Source: Gammaproteobacteria bacterium
GTDB taxonomy: Bacteria; Pseudomonadota; Gammaproteobacteria; Xanthomonadales; Wenzhouxiangellaceae
NCBI GenBank assembly: GCA_003561495.1
Contig: PWWM01000200.1
Location: 1 to 10,645 of the forward strand
Length of the DNA stretch: 10,645 nt
Reading direction: 5' to 3'
In this document: one piece after another, positions 1-10,645 of the stretch
Layout: each line of letters begins with the position of its first letter
Numbering within the stretch: the first letter of the stretch is position 1
Program-made: the position numbers and the translations under genes
The notes under the pieces: model-generated
What the model saw: only the letters and a program-made list of their open reading frames with translations
What the model was told of the DNA's origin: nothing
Database searches by the model: none

Positions 1-2453
1 TCGGTTCCGCAGTCCTCTTCAATGACCACCAGGTCCTGGGCGACATCGACCAGACGGCGGGTCAGGTAACCCGAGTTGGCGGTTTTCAGGGCGGTATCAG
101 CCAGACCCTTACGCGCGCCGTGGGTGGAGATAAAGTACTGCAGGACGTTCAAGCCTTCCCGGAAGTTGGCGGTAATCGGCGTTTCGATGATGGAGCCGTC
201 CGGCTTGGCCATCAGACCGCGCATCCCAGCCAACTGGCGAATCTGGGCGGCCGAACCTCGAGCGCCGGAATCGGCCATGATAAAGATGGAGTTCATCGAG
301 TCCTGTTCGTGCTCGACACCTTCGGTATCGACCCGGATCTCCTTGCCGATCTGCTTCATCATCGCGCGCGCGACCTCTTCGTTGGTCCGCGACCAGATGT
401 CGACCACCTTGTTGTAACGCTCACCCGAGGTCACCACGCCGGAAGCATACTGGTTCTGAATATCCAGAACTTCCTTTTCGGCTCGCTCGAGAATCTCCTT
501 CTTCTCCGGCGGCACCTTGAGGTCATCCAAGCCGATGGAGACACCGGCACGGGTCGAGTAGGCAAAGCCGGTATACATGAGTTTGTCGGCGAAGATCACC
601 GTCTTCTTCAGGCCCAGCTTGCGGTAGCTCTCGTCGATCAGCTTCGAGATCTGCTTCTTCTTGAGTACCTCGTTGACCAGTTCATAAGACATCCCCTTGG
701 GGAAAATCTCCCACAGCAATGCACGTCCCACCGTGGTCTGGTATCGATTGACGATTTCGGTCAGCTCACCGGTCTTTTCATCCAGCTCGTACTCTCGTAC
801 CCGCACCGTCACTGCGGCCTGCAACTCGACCGTTCGGTTGGCATAGGCACGATGGACTTCACCGACGCTGGAAAATGACATGCCTTCGCCACGCGCACCC
901 GGCAGCGAGCGGGTCATGTAATACAGACCCAGCACCACGTCCTGGGTCGGCACGATGATCGGCTCGCCATTGGCCGGCGACAGGATGTTGTTGGTCGACA
1001 TCATCAGCGCACGCGCTTCGAGCTGGGCTTCCAGGCTCAGCGGCACATGCACGGCCATCTGGTCACCGTCGAAGTCGGCGTTGAAGGCGGTACACACCAG
1101 CGGATGGAGCTGGATGGCCTTGCCCTCGATCAACACCGGCTCAAATGCCTGGATGCCGAGACGGTGAAGTGTCGGGGCGCGGTTGAGCAACACCGGGTGC
1201 TCGCGAATGACTTCTTCGAGAATATCCCAGACATCGGATTCTTCGCGCTCGACCAGCTTCTTGGCCGCCTTGATGGTCATGGCCAGGCCACGCCGCTGCA
1301 ACTTGGAGAAGATGAACGGCTTGAACAGCTCCAGCGCCATCTTCTTGGGCAGACCGCACTCGTGCAGCTTCAACGTAGGGCCGACTACGATGACCGAACG
1401 GCCCGAGTAGTCGACGCGCTTGCCCAACAGGTTCTGGCGGAAGCGACCCTGCTTGCCCTTGATCATGTCGGCCAGCGACTTCAGCGGACGCTTGTTGGTG
1501 CCGGTGATGGCACGACCGCGACGGCCGTTGTCGAGCAGGGCATCGACCGATTCCTGCAGCATGCGCTTTTCGTTGCGCACGATGATGTCGGGCGCATTCA
1601 GATCAAGCAGACGACGCAGGCGATTGTTGCGGTTGATGACCCGTCGATACAGATCATTGAGATCGGACGTCGCAAAGCGACCTCCATCCAGCGGAACCAG
1701 GGGACGCAGGTCCGGCGGCAGCACCGGCAACACGGTCAGGATCATGTACTCGGGCCGGTTGCCCGACTCCATGAACGCCTCCATCAGCTTGATGCGCTTG
1801 GTCAGGCGCTTGATCTTGGTCTCGGAATTGGTCGCGGCGATTTCCTCGCGCAACTGGGCAAGCTCCGAGGCCAGATCGATGTTCTTGAGCAGGTCGAAAA
1901 CCGCCTCGGCGCCCATCTTGGCATCGAACTCGTCTCCGTACTCCTCGACCGCCTCGAAGTACTGGTCATCGGTCAGCAACTGACCGCGCTCCAGCGGGGT
2001 CATGCCGGGATCGAGCACCAGGTAAGACTCGAAATACAGGATGCGCTCGATATCGCGCAGGGTCATGTCCAGCATCAGGCCGATCCGGCTGGGCAACGAC
2101 TTCAAAAACCAGATATGCGCCACCGGCGAGGCCAGATCGATATGCCCCATGCGCTCGCGCCGGACCTTGGTCAGAGTGACCTCGGTGCCGCACTTTTCGC
2201 ATTTGACGCCACGGTGCTTCATGCGCTTGTACTTGCCGCACAGGCACTCATAGTCCTTGACCGGGCCGAAGATGGCCGCACAGAACAAACCTTCTCGCTC
2301 GGGCTTGAAGGTGCGATAGTTGATCGTTTCGGGCTTCTTGACCTCACCGAACGACCATGAACGAATCAGCTCCGGCGGCGCCAGACCGATGCGAATGGCG
2401 TCGAAATCCGTTATCTGGTTCTGACGCTTGTAGAGATTGAACAAATCACGCAT
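1..2453 (-). CDS. rpoC: RNA polymerase beta' subunit, 5' part (cut by window edge)
   Basis: Beta' subunit of RNA polymerase, which carries the catalytic magnesium and part of the DNA clamp. The frame reads without a stop from the ATG at 2453 to the window edge, giving 817 codons of about 1400 expected. The N-terminus reads MRDLFNLYKR. The zinc ribbon has C70, C72, C85 and C88, and the active-site NADFDGD lies at 458-464 with D460, D462 and D464, all at E. coli numbering. The bridge helix is visible near the end (KTANSGYLTRRL). C815, the first ligand of the second zinc site, is present; its partners and the trigger loop lie outside. A strong GGAGG (2462-2466) sits 8 nt before the start. It follows rpoB after 18 nt, so the two are surely co-transcribed. 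Nothing looks damaged; the truncation is only the window boundary. Confidence 0.98.
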   Translation of the reverse strand, partial: MRDLFNLYKRQNQITDFDAIRIGLAPPELIRSWSFGEVKKPETINYRTFKPEREGLFCAAIFGPVKDYECLCGKYKRMKHRGVKCEKCGTEVTLTKVRRERMGHIDLASPVAHIWFLKSLPSRIGLMLDMTLRDIERILYFESYLVLDPGMTPLERGQLLTDDQYFEAVEEYGDEFDAKMGAEAVFDLLKNIDLASELAQLREEIAATNSETKIKRLTKRIKLMEAFMESGNRPEYMILTVLPVLPPDLRPLVPLDGGRFATSDLNDLYRRVINRNNRLRRLLDLNAPDIIVRNEKRMLQESVDALLDNGRRGRAITGTNKRPLKSLADMIKGKQGRFRQNLLGKRVDYSGRSVIVVGPTLKLHECGLPKKMALELFKPFIFSKLQRRGLAMTIKAAKKLVEREESDVWDILEEVIREHPVLLNRAPTLHRLGIQAFEPVLIEGKAIQLHPLVCTAFNADFDGDQMAVHVPLSLEAQLEARALMMSTNNILSPANGEPIIVPTQDVVLGLYYMTRSLPGARGEGMSFSSVGEVHRAYANRTVELQAAVTVRVREYELDEKTGELTEIVNRYQTTVGRALLWEIFPKGMSYELVNEVLKKKQISKLIDESYRKLGLKKTVIFADKLMYTGFAYSTRAGVSIGLDDLKVPPEKKEILERAEKEVLDIQNQYASGVVTSGERYNKVVDIWSRTNEEVARAMMKQIGKEIRVDTEGVEHEQDSMNSIFIMADSGARGSAAQIRQLAGMRGLMAKPDGSIIETPITANFREGLNVLQYFISTHGARKGLADTALKTANSGYLTRRLVDVAQDLVVIEEDCGT

Positions 2454-2471
2454 TGTCTGTTCCTCCGGGAA

Positions 2472-6551
<4,080 letters not shown>

Positions 6552-6561
6552 GAGCGTCTTA

Positions 6562-6568
6562 CCCACCT
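6562..6568 (-). promoter_or_regulatory. rpoB ribosome binding site that decides the start
   Basis: On the minus strand this reads AGGTGGG, ending 10 nt before the ATG at 6551. It is not a perfect Shine-Dalgarno sequence, but no comparable purine run precedes the alternative ATG at 6578 (preceded by ATCCCGGCCG). This and family alignment favour the shorter protein. Confidence 0.6.
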
Positions 6569-6659
6569 GAGAATTCATCGGCCGGGATTTGAATCATTAA
6601 ACTGGCCTGGCACCCGGTCATGGCCACGCAGTCCTGATGCTGGCAGAACCCAGCAAACG

Positions 6660-6697
6660 GGAACGGGCCGGGCGCCCGAGGCACCCAGCCCTGTTCC
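6660..6697 (-). promoter_or_regulatory. Strong hairpin in rplL-rpoB spacer (attenuator/RNase III-type site candidate)
   Basis: The 177-nt rplL-rpoB spacer contains a near-perfect stem. In plus coordinates 6660-6664 pairs with 6693-6697 (GGAAC/GTTCC), 6665-6668 with 6688-6691 (GGGC/GCCC), and 6670-6676 with 6680-6686, around a 3-nt loop, with one unpaired base at 6692. Positions 6669/6687 and one inner pair are C/A mismatches on the plus strand but G-U wobbles in RNA from the minus strand, so the structure suits the operon transcript. No U-tract follows, so it is not a classical intrinsic terminator. In E. coli the same spacer holds a partial attenuator and an RNase III cleavage hairpin that lower rpoBC output relative to rplJL; I infer the same role here from position. 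Confidence 0.6.
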
Positions 6698-6728
6698 TGT
6701 TTCAGTTGCAAAAACTTCAAGAAGATGC

Positions 6729-7109
6729 TTACTTGACCTCGACGGTCGCGCCAGCTTCTTCCAGTTTGCCTTTGACTTCTTCGGCTTCGTCCTTGGAAAC
6801 ACCTTCCTTGAGTGGCGCCGGAGCACTTTCGACCAGGTCCTTGGCTTCCTTCAGTCCCAGGCCGGTGATGCCGCGAACGGCCTTGATCACCGCAACCTTG
6901 TTGGACCCAAAGCTTGCCAGGACCACATCGAACTCGGTCTGTTCCTCTGCGGCAGCGGCTTCACCACCGGCTGCCGGAGCAGCAGCGGCAGCCACCGGAG
7001 CGGCGGCGGAAACACCGAACTTCTCCTCCATGGCTTCGATGAGGTCAACAACCTCCATCACGCTCATGTTGGAAATGGTTTCCAGAATGTCTTCTTTTGA
7101 AACGGCCAT
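6729..7109 (-). CDS. rplL: 50S ribosomal protein L7/L12
   Basis: L7/L12 forms the flexible multi-copy stalk of the 50S subunit that recruits and activates translation GTPases (EF-Tu, EF-G, IF2, RF3). The product is 126 aa, near the usual 120-125. The N-terminal dimerisation and L10-binding helices span about 1-32 (MAVSKEDILETISNMSVMEV), an Ala-rich hinge follows at about 34-55, and the globular factor-binding domain runs from about 56 to 126, including KVAVIKAVRGITGLGLKEAK (71-90). The start has AGGAG at 7119-7123, 9 nt upstream, consistent with the high translation needed for several L7/L12 copies per ribosome. It lies 113 nt after its partner rplJ and is followed by the attenuator-type hairpin before rpoB. 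Confidence 0.99.
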   Translation of the reverse strand: MAVSKEDILETISNMSVMEVVDLIEAMEEKFGVSAAAPVAAAAAPAAGGEAAAAEEQTEFDVVLASFGSNKVAVIKAVRGITGLGLKEAKDLVESAPAPLKEGVSKDEAEEVKGKLEEAGATVEVK

Positions 7110-7183
7110 TGTGTAAATCTCCTAAAAAAGTATTTCAGAGCGCGGTTCGTTCGACATCGTCGGTCCTGTTGTCTTGACCCAAC

Positions 7184-7211
7184 TCCGTCTCCCGTCTACC
7201 GTCTCCCGTCT
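7184..7211. repeat. Four tandem 7-nt units NCCGTCT (AGACGGN on minus strand)
   Basis: Within the 113-nt rplJ-rplL spacer, plus-strand units TCCGTCT (7184), CCCGTCT (7191), ACCGTCT (7198) and CCCGTCT (7205) run in perfect register, differing only at the first base. The operon RNA therefore carries AGACGGG, AGACGGT, AGACGGG, AGACGGA just after the rplJ stop. The same AGACGGG core recurs in the nusG-rplK spacer in the opposite orientation. The rest of the spacer shows only the rplL ribosome site. No function can be assigned. Confidence 0.85.
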
Positions 7212-7222
7212 TCCATAAAAAA

Positions 7223-7750
7223 TCAGGCAGCTTGTTTGCTGTCGCGCACCGCGGCGACGGTACGAACCAGCTTGGCATGCGGCTCCGCGAGGGTACGAAC
7301 GAACTTCTCGATCGGCGCTTTCATCACGCCCATCAGCATGGAAATGGCCTGATCCCGAGTTGGCAGCTTGGACAGCCGCTCCAGCTCGCCGGCACCATGC
7401 AGCTGGGCGCCCACGGCAACCAGCTTGGTGATCAAACGGTCATTTTCCTTGGCAAAGTCCTTGATCAGTCGTGCCGCCGCACCCGGGTCTTCCAGGGAAA
7501 AGGCGAACAGCAACGGACCGGTCAATTCCTCGGCCATGCATTCAAAGTCGGTACCTTCAACGGCTCGGCGCACCAGCGTGTTCTTGGCCACCTTCAGATA
7601 AACGCCCTCGGCCCGCGCCTTGCGGCGCAGTTCGGTCATGTCACTGACGGTCAGACCACGGTACTCGGCAGCGACGGCAGAGTGCGCGGTTTCGGCGACT
7701 GCCGCCACTTCCGACACTACTGCCTTTTTCTGCACAAGAGTGAGCGCCAT
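7223..7750 (-). CDS. rplJ: 50S ribosomal protein L10
   Basis: L10 anchors the L7/L12 stalk to 23S rRNA beside L11 and, in gammaproteobacteria, represses its own operon by binding the rplJ leader as the L10-L7/L12 complex. The product is 175 aa (E. coli 165). It opens with MALTLVQKKAVVSEVAAVAE and keeps family signatures: the N-terminal rRNA-binding domain with AEYRGLTVSDMTELRRKAR, the motif KNTLVRRAVEGTDFEC, EDPGAAARLIKDFAKEND, and the C-terminal segment carrying the L7/L12-binding helix, ending LVRTVAAVRDSKQAA. GGAGGT at 7756-7761 sits 5 nt before the ATG. A long structured leader precedes it and rplL follows, the usual pairing of stalk base and stalk proteins. Confidence 0.98.
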   Translation of the reverse strand: MALTLVQKKAVVSEVAAVAETAHSAVAAEYRGLTVSDMTELRRKARAEGVYLKVAKNTLVRRAVEGTDFECMAEELTGPLLFAFSLEDPGAAARLIKDFAKENDRLITKLVAVGAQLHGAGELERLSKLPTRDQAISMLMGVMKAPIEKFVRTLAEPHAKLVRTVAAVRDSKQAA

Positions 7751-7765
7751 TGGCTACCTCCATTT

Positions 7766-7970
7766 CTGTTTGAACAATTGCATCATTGACAATTGCCCTT
7801 ACCACATTCCGGAACCTGAAAAACCAGGCGCCGGACCCTTGGTGGCCGTTTCCCAATGCGGGATCGGGCGACACCATCTGCGCGGGCGGTCGCGAAACCA
7901 TTACCGTGTCCGTCAAAGTGACCGGACGAGCGACCCGCGGTCTTGGACGGACGCTCCTTGGAGCGATCGC
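7766..7970 (-). promoter_or_regulatory. Structured rplJ leader, candidate L10 autoregulatory RNA
   Basis: This is the rplJ-proximal half of a 397-nt gene-free spacer. GTCCGTC (7908-7914) pairs with GACGGAC (7946-7952), and after an asymmetric internal loop GACCG (7920-7924) pairs with CGGTC (7938-7942). On the transcript the internal loop gives CCAAGACCG, which resembles from memory the conserved element of the E. coli rplJ leader bound by L10. Adjoining it is a 6-bp hairpin CGCTCC-TT-GGAGCG (7952-7965). Nearer the gene lies another hairpin at 7809-7834 (CCGG/CCGG outer, CCTG/CAGG inner, transcript loop GUUUUU) and a CAATTG pair at 7775-7780 and 7790-7795. Position and structure fit L10-mediated translational feedback; that it binds L10 is inference. 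I cannot identify a convincing promoter in the stretch. Confidence 0.6.
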
Positions 7971-7982
7971 CCTGGAGAAAAG

Positions 7983-8144
7983 AAAGGTTTCAGGGTTCAG
8001 GTTTCAGGGTTCAGGTGATTCGCGGAAGCTCCAGCCTTTTCGGCCATTGCTCGCTCCTGCACCGCATCCAGTTCCTTACTCCTTAGACCAACCTTTTCTC
8101 CGTATTCCTTTCCTGAAACCTGAACCCTGAACCCTGAAACCTTT
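7983..8144. repeat. 33-bp inverted repeat made of heptamers, with 96-nt loop
   Basis: The left arm (7983-8015) is AAA followed by GGTTTCA, GGGTTCA, GGTTTCA, GGGTTCA and GG. The right arm (8112-8144) reads on the minus strand as AAA, GGTTTCA, GGGTTCA, GGGTTCA, GGTTTCA, GG. The arms match at 31 of 33 positions when one is reverse-complemented; the two differences come from the swapped order of the last two heptamers. The arms enclose positions 8016-8111. The repeat starts 3 nt after the rplA stop, so the rplA-rplJ transcript could fold it into a long stem. There is no U-tract directly after the stem. It resembles a mobile or expanding short intergenic repeat more than a conserved regulator. Confidence 0.85.
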
Positions 8145-8147
8145 GTT

Positions 8148-8839
<692 letters not shown>

Positions 8840-8840
<1 letters not shown>

Positions 8841-9274
8841 CATTCAACTCCTTCCACGTTCAAACCCATGGAGCGCGCACTGCCGGCAATGGTGCGCACT
8901 GCGGCATCCATATCGGCTGCAGTCAGATCCGGCTCCTTGGTCTTGGCGATTTCCTCGAGCTGAGCCCGGGTGACCGTGCCGACCTTGCGGGTATTGGGCT
9001 CACCACTGCCCTTGTCGATCTTGGCGGCCTTTCGCAACAGCACCGCGGCCGGCGGTGTCTTGGTCACGAAGGTGAAGCTGCGATCGGAGTAGACGGTGAT
9101 GATCACGGGAATCGGCATGCCGGCTTCCATCGACTGGGTCGCGGCATTGAACGCCTTGCAGAATTCCATGATGTTGACGCCGTGCTGACCCAGCGCCGGG
9201 CCCACGGGCGGGCTCGGGTTGGCCTGGCCGGCCGGCACCTGAAGCTTGATATAGCTTTGGACTTTCTTGGCCAT
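8840..9274 (-). CDS. rplK: 50S ribosomal protein L11
   Basis: L11 binds the GTPase-associated region of 23S rRNA and, in stringent response, is needed for RelA activation; it is also part of the thiostrepton site. The product is 144 aa (E. coli 142). The N-terminal domain (about 1-70) begins MAKKVQSYIKLQVPAGQANP and has the proline-rich PPVGPALGQHGVNIMEFCKAFN; the C-terminal RNA-binding domain follows PPAAVLLRKAA and includes NTRKVGTVT and the end GSARSMGLNVEGVE. GAGGAG at 9285-9290 lies 10 nt before the ATG. Its TGA overlaps the rplA start by one nucleotide, the standard L11-L1 pair. It is separated from nusG by 148 nt. Confidence 0.99.
8848..8853 (-). promoter_or_regulatory. rplA ribosome binding site inside the end of rplK
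   Basis: The minus strand reads AAGGAG within the last codons of rplK. It is 7 nt from the ATG at 8840 and only 4 nt from the ATG at 8843, which favours the second ATG as the main rplA start. Confidence 0.7.
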
Positions 9275-9342
9275 GTTGTTTCATCTCCTCGGGTTCAATC
9301 GCCGGACCATCCTGGCCACGGCTCCCCGTGTTGCAATTGGTG

Positions 9343-9366
9343 AGACGGGAAGACGGGTAGACGGGA
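9343..9366. repeat. Three tandem 8-nt units AGACGGG(A/T) in the nusG-rplK spacer
   Basis: The plus strand reads AGACGGGA (9343), AGACGGGT (9351) and AGACGGGA (9359). The AGACGGG core is the same as in the rplJ-rplL spacer, but here on the plus strand and with an 8-nt period. It is flanked by GTGAGA (9340-9345) and TCTCAC (9373-9378), which could pair. The remaining spacer has a small hairpin, CACGG-CTCC-CCGTG (9317-9330), and the rplK ribosome site. In E. coli this spacer holds the rplK promoter and the L1 target; I cannot recognise either with confidence here. Confidence 0.8.
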
Positions 9367-9422
9367 GAGGGTTCTCACGTCGGCCGGCTCATCGCCTCGA
9401 GTCAATAACGCATCCAATCGCG

Positions 9423-9956
9423 TTACAGTTTTTCAACCTGCTGGAAATCCAGCTCAACCGGGGTCGAGCGTCCGAAAATCGATACCGCCACGCGCAACCG
9501 GCTCTTTTCGTAGTTGATCTCTTCGACCACACCACTGAAATCGTTGAACGGGCCATCCGTGACCCGCACCATCTCGCCCGGCTCGAACAGCACTTTCGGC
9601 CGCGGCTTGTCGACACCTTCGGCCACCCGCTGCAGAATCTGGTCGGCTTCGCGCTGACTGATCGGCGCAGGGCGATCCTGACGACCACCGATGAAACCCA
9701 TGACCTTGGGAACATCCTTGACCAGGTGCCAGGTGTCGTCGTTCATTTCCATTTCCACCAGCACGTAGCCGGGGAAGAACTTGCGTTCACTGCGCCGTTT
9801 GACGCCCTTTTTCATTTCCACCACTTCCTCGGTGGGAACAAGGATTTCACCAAACTGCTCTTCCATCCCGGCCCGACGGATGCGCTCTTCCAGAGAACGC
9901 TTGACCGACTTTTCGAAACCGGAATAGGCGTGAACCACGTACCACTGCTTGGCCAT
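9423..9956 (-). CDS. nusG: Transcription termination/antitermination factor NusG
   Basis: NusG binds the RNA polymerase clamp to promote processivity and uses its KOW domain to contact Rho or ribosomal protein S10, linking transcription with translation. The product is 177 aa (E. coli 181). The NGN domain covers about 1-115: MAKQWYVVHAYSGFEKSVKR, then VVEMKKGVKRRSERKFFPGY and the VMGFIGG segment. The KOW domain covers roughly the last 55 residues (FEPGEMVRVTDGPFNDFSG to FQQVEKL). The ATG at 9956 shares one base with the secE stop (TGATG), which implies coupling; a GGGGG run in the end of secE is a weak ribosome site. The same frame stays open further upstream to 10391 but that part is out of frame with secE and unrelated to NusG. 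Confidence 0.99.
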   Translation of the reverse strand: MAKQWYVVHAYSGFEKSVKRSLEERIRRAGMEEQFGEILVPTEEVVEMKKGVKRRSERKFFPGYVLVEMEMNDDTWHLVKDVPKVMGFIGGRQDRPAPISQREADQILQRVAEGVDKPRPKVLFEPGEMVRVTDGPFNDFSGVVEEINYEKSRLRVAVSIFGRSTPVELDFQQVEKL

Positions 9957-10333
9957 CAAGAGCCCCCGGTCACGCCAATCAGGCGCCTTACAATCCAGCC
10001 GAAAATGGTGTCCATGATGAACAGCATGATGGCCACGATCACCGTAATGACCAGCACCATCAGCGTGGTCTGCAGGGTTTCCTGCCGGTTCGGCCAGACC
10101 ACCTTGCGCCGCTCGACATCGGTCTCGCGCAGGTAGGAAAACATCATCCTGCCGCGAGTGGTCTGGTAGACCACCGCCAGGGCCACACCCAGCACCGCCA
10201 GCAGGCCAAGCACCCGCACAAGGGTCATGACCTCGCCGGCAAAATGGAAAAAACCGTACAAGCCAGCCAACAGGATCAGCAAGCCTGTTGCCCACAGCAG
10301 ATTGTCGCGTGGTGATGTCTTTTCGACTGCCAT
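9956..10333 (-). CDS. secE: Preprotein translocase subunit SecE
   Basis: SecE is the clamp-like inner-membrane subunit of the SecYEG protein-export channel. The product is 125 aa, close to E. coli (127), and of the three-helix type rather than the short single-helix form common elsewhere. Hydrophobic segments lie at about 13-31 (LWATGLLILLAGLYGFFHF), 37-56 and 88-112. Between the second and third lies the conserved cytoplasmic amphipathic stretch ERRKVVWPNRQET (74-86), the family signature. The ATG at 10333 is 28 nt from the 3' end of tRNA-Trp and has only a weak purine run upstream, so translation may start on RNA exposed after tRNA processing (inference). secE-nusG is a near-universal bacterial pair. 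Confidence 0.97.
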   Translation of the reverse strand: MAVEKTSPRDNLLWATGLLILLAGLYGFFHFAGEVMTLVRVLGLLAVLGVALAVVYQTTRGRMMFSYLRETDVERRKVVWPNRQETLQTTLMVLVITVIVAIMLFIMDTIFGWIVRRLIGVTGGS

Positions 10334-10361
10334 AATTACCGTCGTCGCCTTGCTTAAGCAG

Positions 10362-10437
<76 letters not shown>

Positions 10438-10450
10438 GTTGATTTCATCA

Positions 10451-10487
10451 GGGGTCAGGGGTCAGGATTCGGGGGCCAGGGCTGGCC
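10451..10487. repeat. GGGGTCA tandem pair plus GGCCAG hairpin in the tuf-trpT spacer
   Basis: The plus strand has GGGGTCA twice in register (10451-10457 and 10458-10464) followed by GG. Next is a perfect inverted repeat GGCCAG-GG-CTGGCC (10474-10487). The operon RNA could alternatively pair GUCAGG with CCUGAC of the repeat. No U-run follows, so a terminator after tuf is not supported and read-through to tRNA-Trp is likely. Confidence 0.7.
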
Positions 10488-10518
10488 TGACACCCGCGTC
10501 CTGAGCCTTGGCCCATCC

Positions 10519-10645
10519 TTACTCGTGGATCTTGGCCACGACTCCGGCGCCGACGGTGCGGCCACCTTCACGAATCGCAAAACGCAGGCCTTCTTCCATC
10601 GCGATCGGCGCGATCAGCTCCACCTGCATCTGTACGTTGTCACCA
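10519..10645 (-). CDS. tuf: Elongation factor Tu, C-terminal end (cut by window edge)
   Basis: EF-Tu brings aminoacyl-tRNA to the ribosomal A site as a GTP complex. Only the last 41 residues are inside the window, part of the third beta-barrel domain: GDNVQMQVELIAPIAMEEGL, then RFAIREGGRTVGAGVVAKIHE and TAA. The RFAIREGGRTVGAGVV block is an EF-Tu signature. The ending KIHE differs from the E. coli KVLG. The GTPase domain is outside the window. It precedes tRNA-Trp and secE in the same direction, so this is the copy equivalent to tufB; whether a second tuf gene exists cannot be seen here. Confidence 0.96.
   Translation of the reverse strand, partial: GDNVQMQVELIAPIAMEEGLRFAIREGGRTVGAGVVAKIHE

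Noticed and set aside
1047..2360. A 437-codon open frame on the plus strand, with smaller ones near 120-878
   Set aside because: They are antisense to rpoC, whose frame is continuous from 2453 to the window edge with all family motifs.
6552..6578. Nine-residue N-terminal extension of RpoB from the ATG at 6578
   Set aside because: There is no ribosome site before it, and the family N-terminus aligns at the ATG at 6551.
7786..8130. Open frames of 91-132 codons on both strands across the rplA-rplJ spacer
   Set aside because: They run through the repeat arms and the leader RNA structures, have no family resemblance and lack good ribosome sites.
7983..8144. CRISPR-like array
   Set aside because: The units are 7 nt and directly adjacent, with no spacers of uniform length and no cas genes nearby.
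9275..9422. Sigma-70 promoter for rplK (TTGACT or TTGCAA as -35)
   Set aside because: No acceptable -10 hexamer lies at 16-18 nt from either candidate, so I do not call a promoter.
10474..10487. Intrinsic terminator after tuf
   Set aside because: The hairpin has no following U-run on the transcript strand, and the tRNA and secE follow in the same direction.

Overview
The window is a slice of the conserved bacterial translation/transcription super-operon, with every gene on the minus strand. In transcription order (right to left) it reads: 3' end of tuf (EF-Tu), tRNA-Trp(CCA), secE, nusG, rplK (L11), rplA (L1), rplJ (L10), rplL (L7/L12), rpoB, and the first 817 codons of rpoC, which runs off the left edge. 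The long plus-strand open frames are antisense shadows of rpoB and rpoC.

The gene order tuf-trpT-secE-nusG-rplKAJL-rpoBC, the proteobacterial RpoB and RpoC sequences (RpoC metal-site residues keep E. coli numbering), and a three-helix E. coli-type SecE point to a GC-rich gammaproteobacterium. The tRNA-Trp between tuf and secE matches the arrangement in Pseudomonas and Xanthomonas relatives and differs from E. coli. I cannot name the genus from this window alone.

Layout: 1-2453 rpoC (5' part); 2472-6551 rpoB; 6552-6728 spacer with a strong hairpin; 6729-7109 rplL; 7110-7222 spacer with a 7-nt tandem repeat; 7223-7750 rplJ; 7751-8147 a 397-nt spacer holding an L10-leader-like RNA structure and a 33-bp inverted repeat built of heptamers; 8148-8840 rplA; 8840-9274 rplK; 9275-9422 spacer with an 8-nt tandem repeat; 9423-9956 nusG; 9956-10333 secE; 10362-10437 tRNA-Trp; 10438-10518 spacer with a GGGGTCA repeat; 10519-10645 tuf 3' end.

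The genes serve gene expression as a unit: EF-Tu and tRNA-Trp deliver amino acids; L11, L10 and L7/L12 build the GTPase-associated stalk and L1 the E-site stalk of the 50S subunit; RpoB and RpoC form the RNA polymerase core; NusG controls elongation and couples it to translation; SecE belongs to the protein export channel. Tight start/stop overlaps (secE/nusG, rplK/rplA) indicate translational coupling. The structured spacers before rplJ and rpoB sit where E. coli has L10 autogenous control and the rplL-rpoB attenuator/processing site.

I see no undescribed system, mobile element, CRISPR array or defence gene. The least ordinary content is a set of short G-rich tandem repeats (7-8 nt units) in four of the five larger spacers of this essential operon, two copies of which form the long inverted repeat in front of rplJ.
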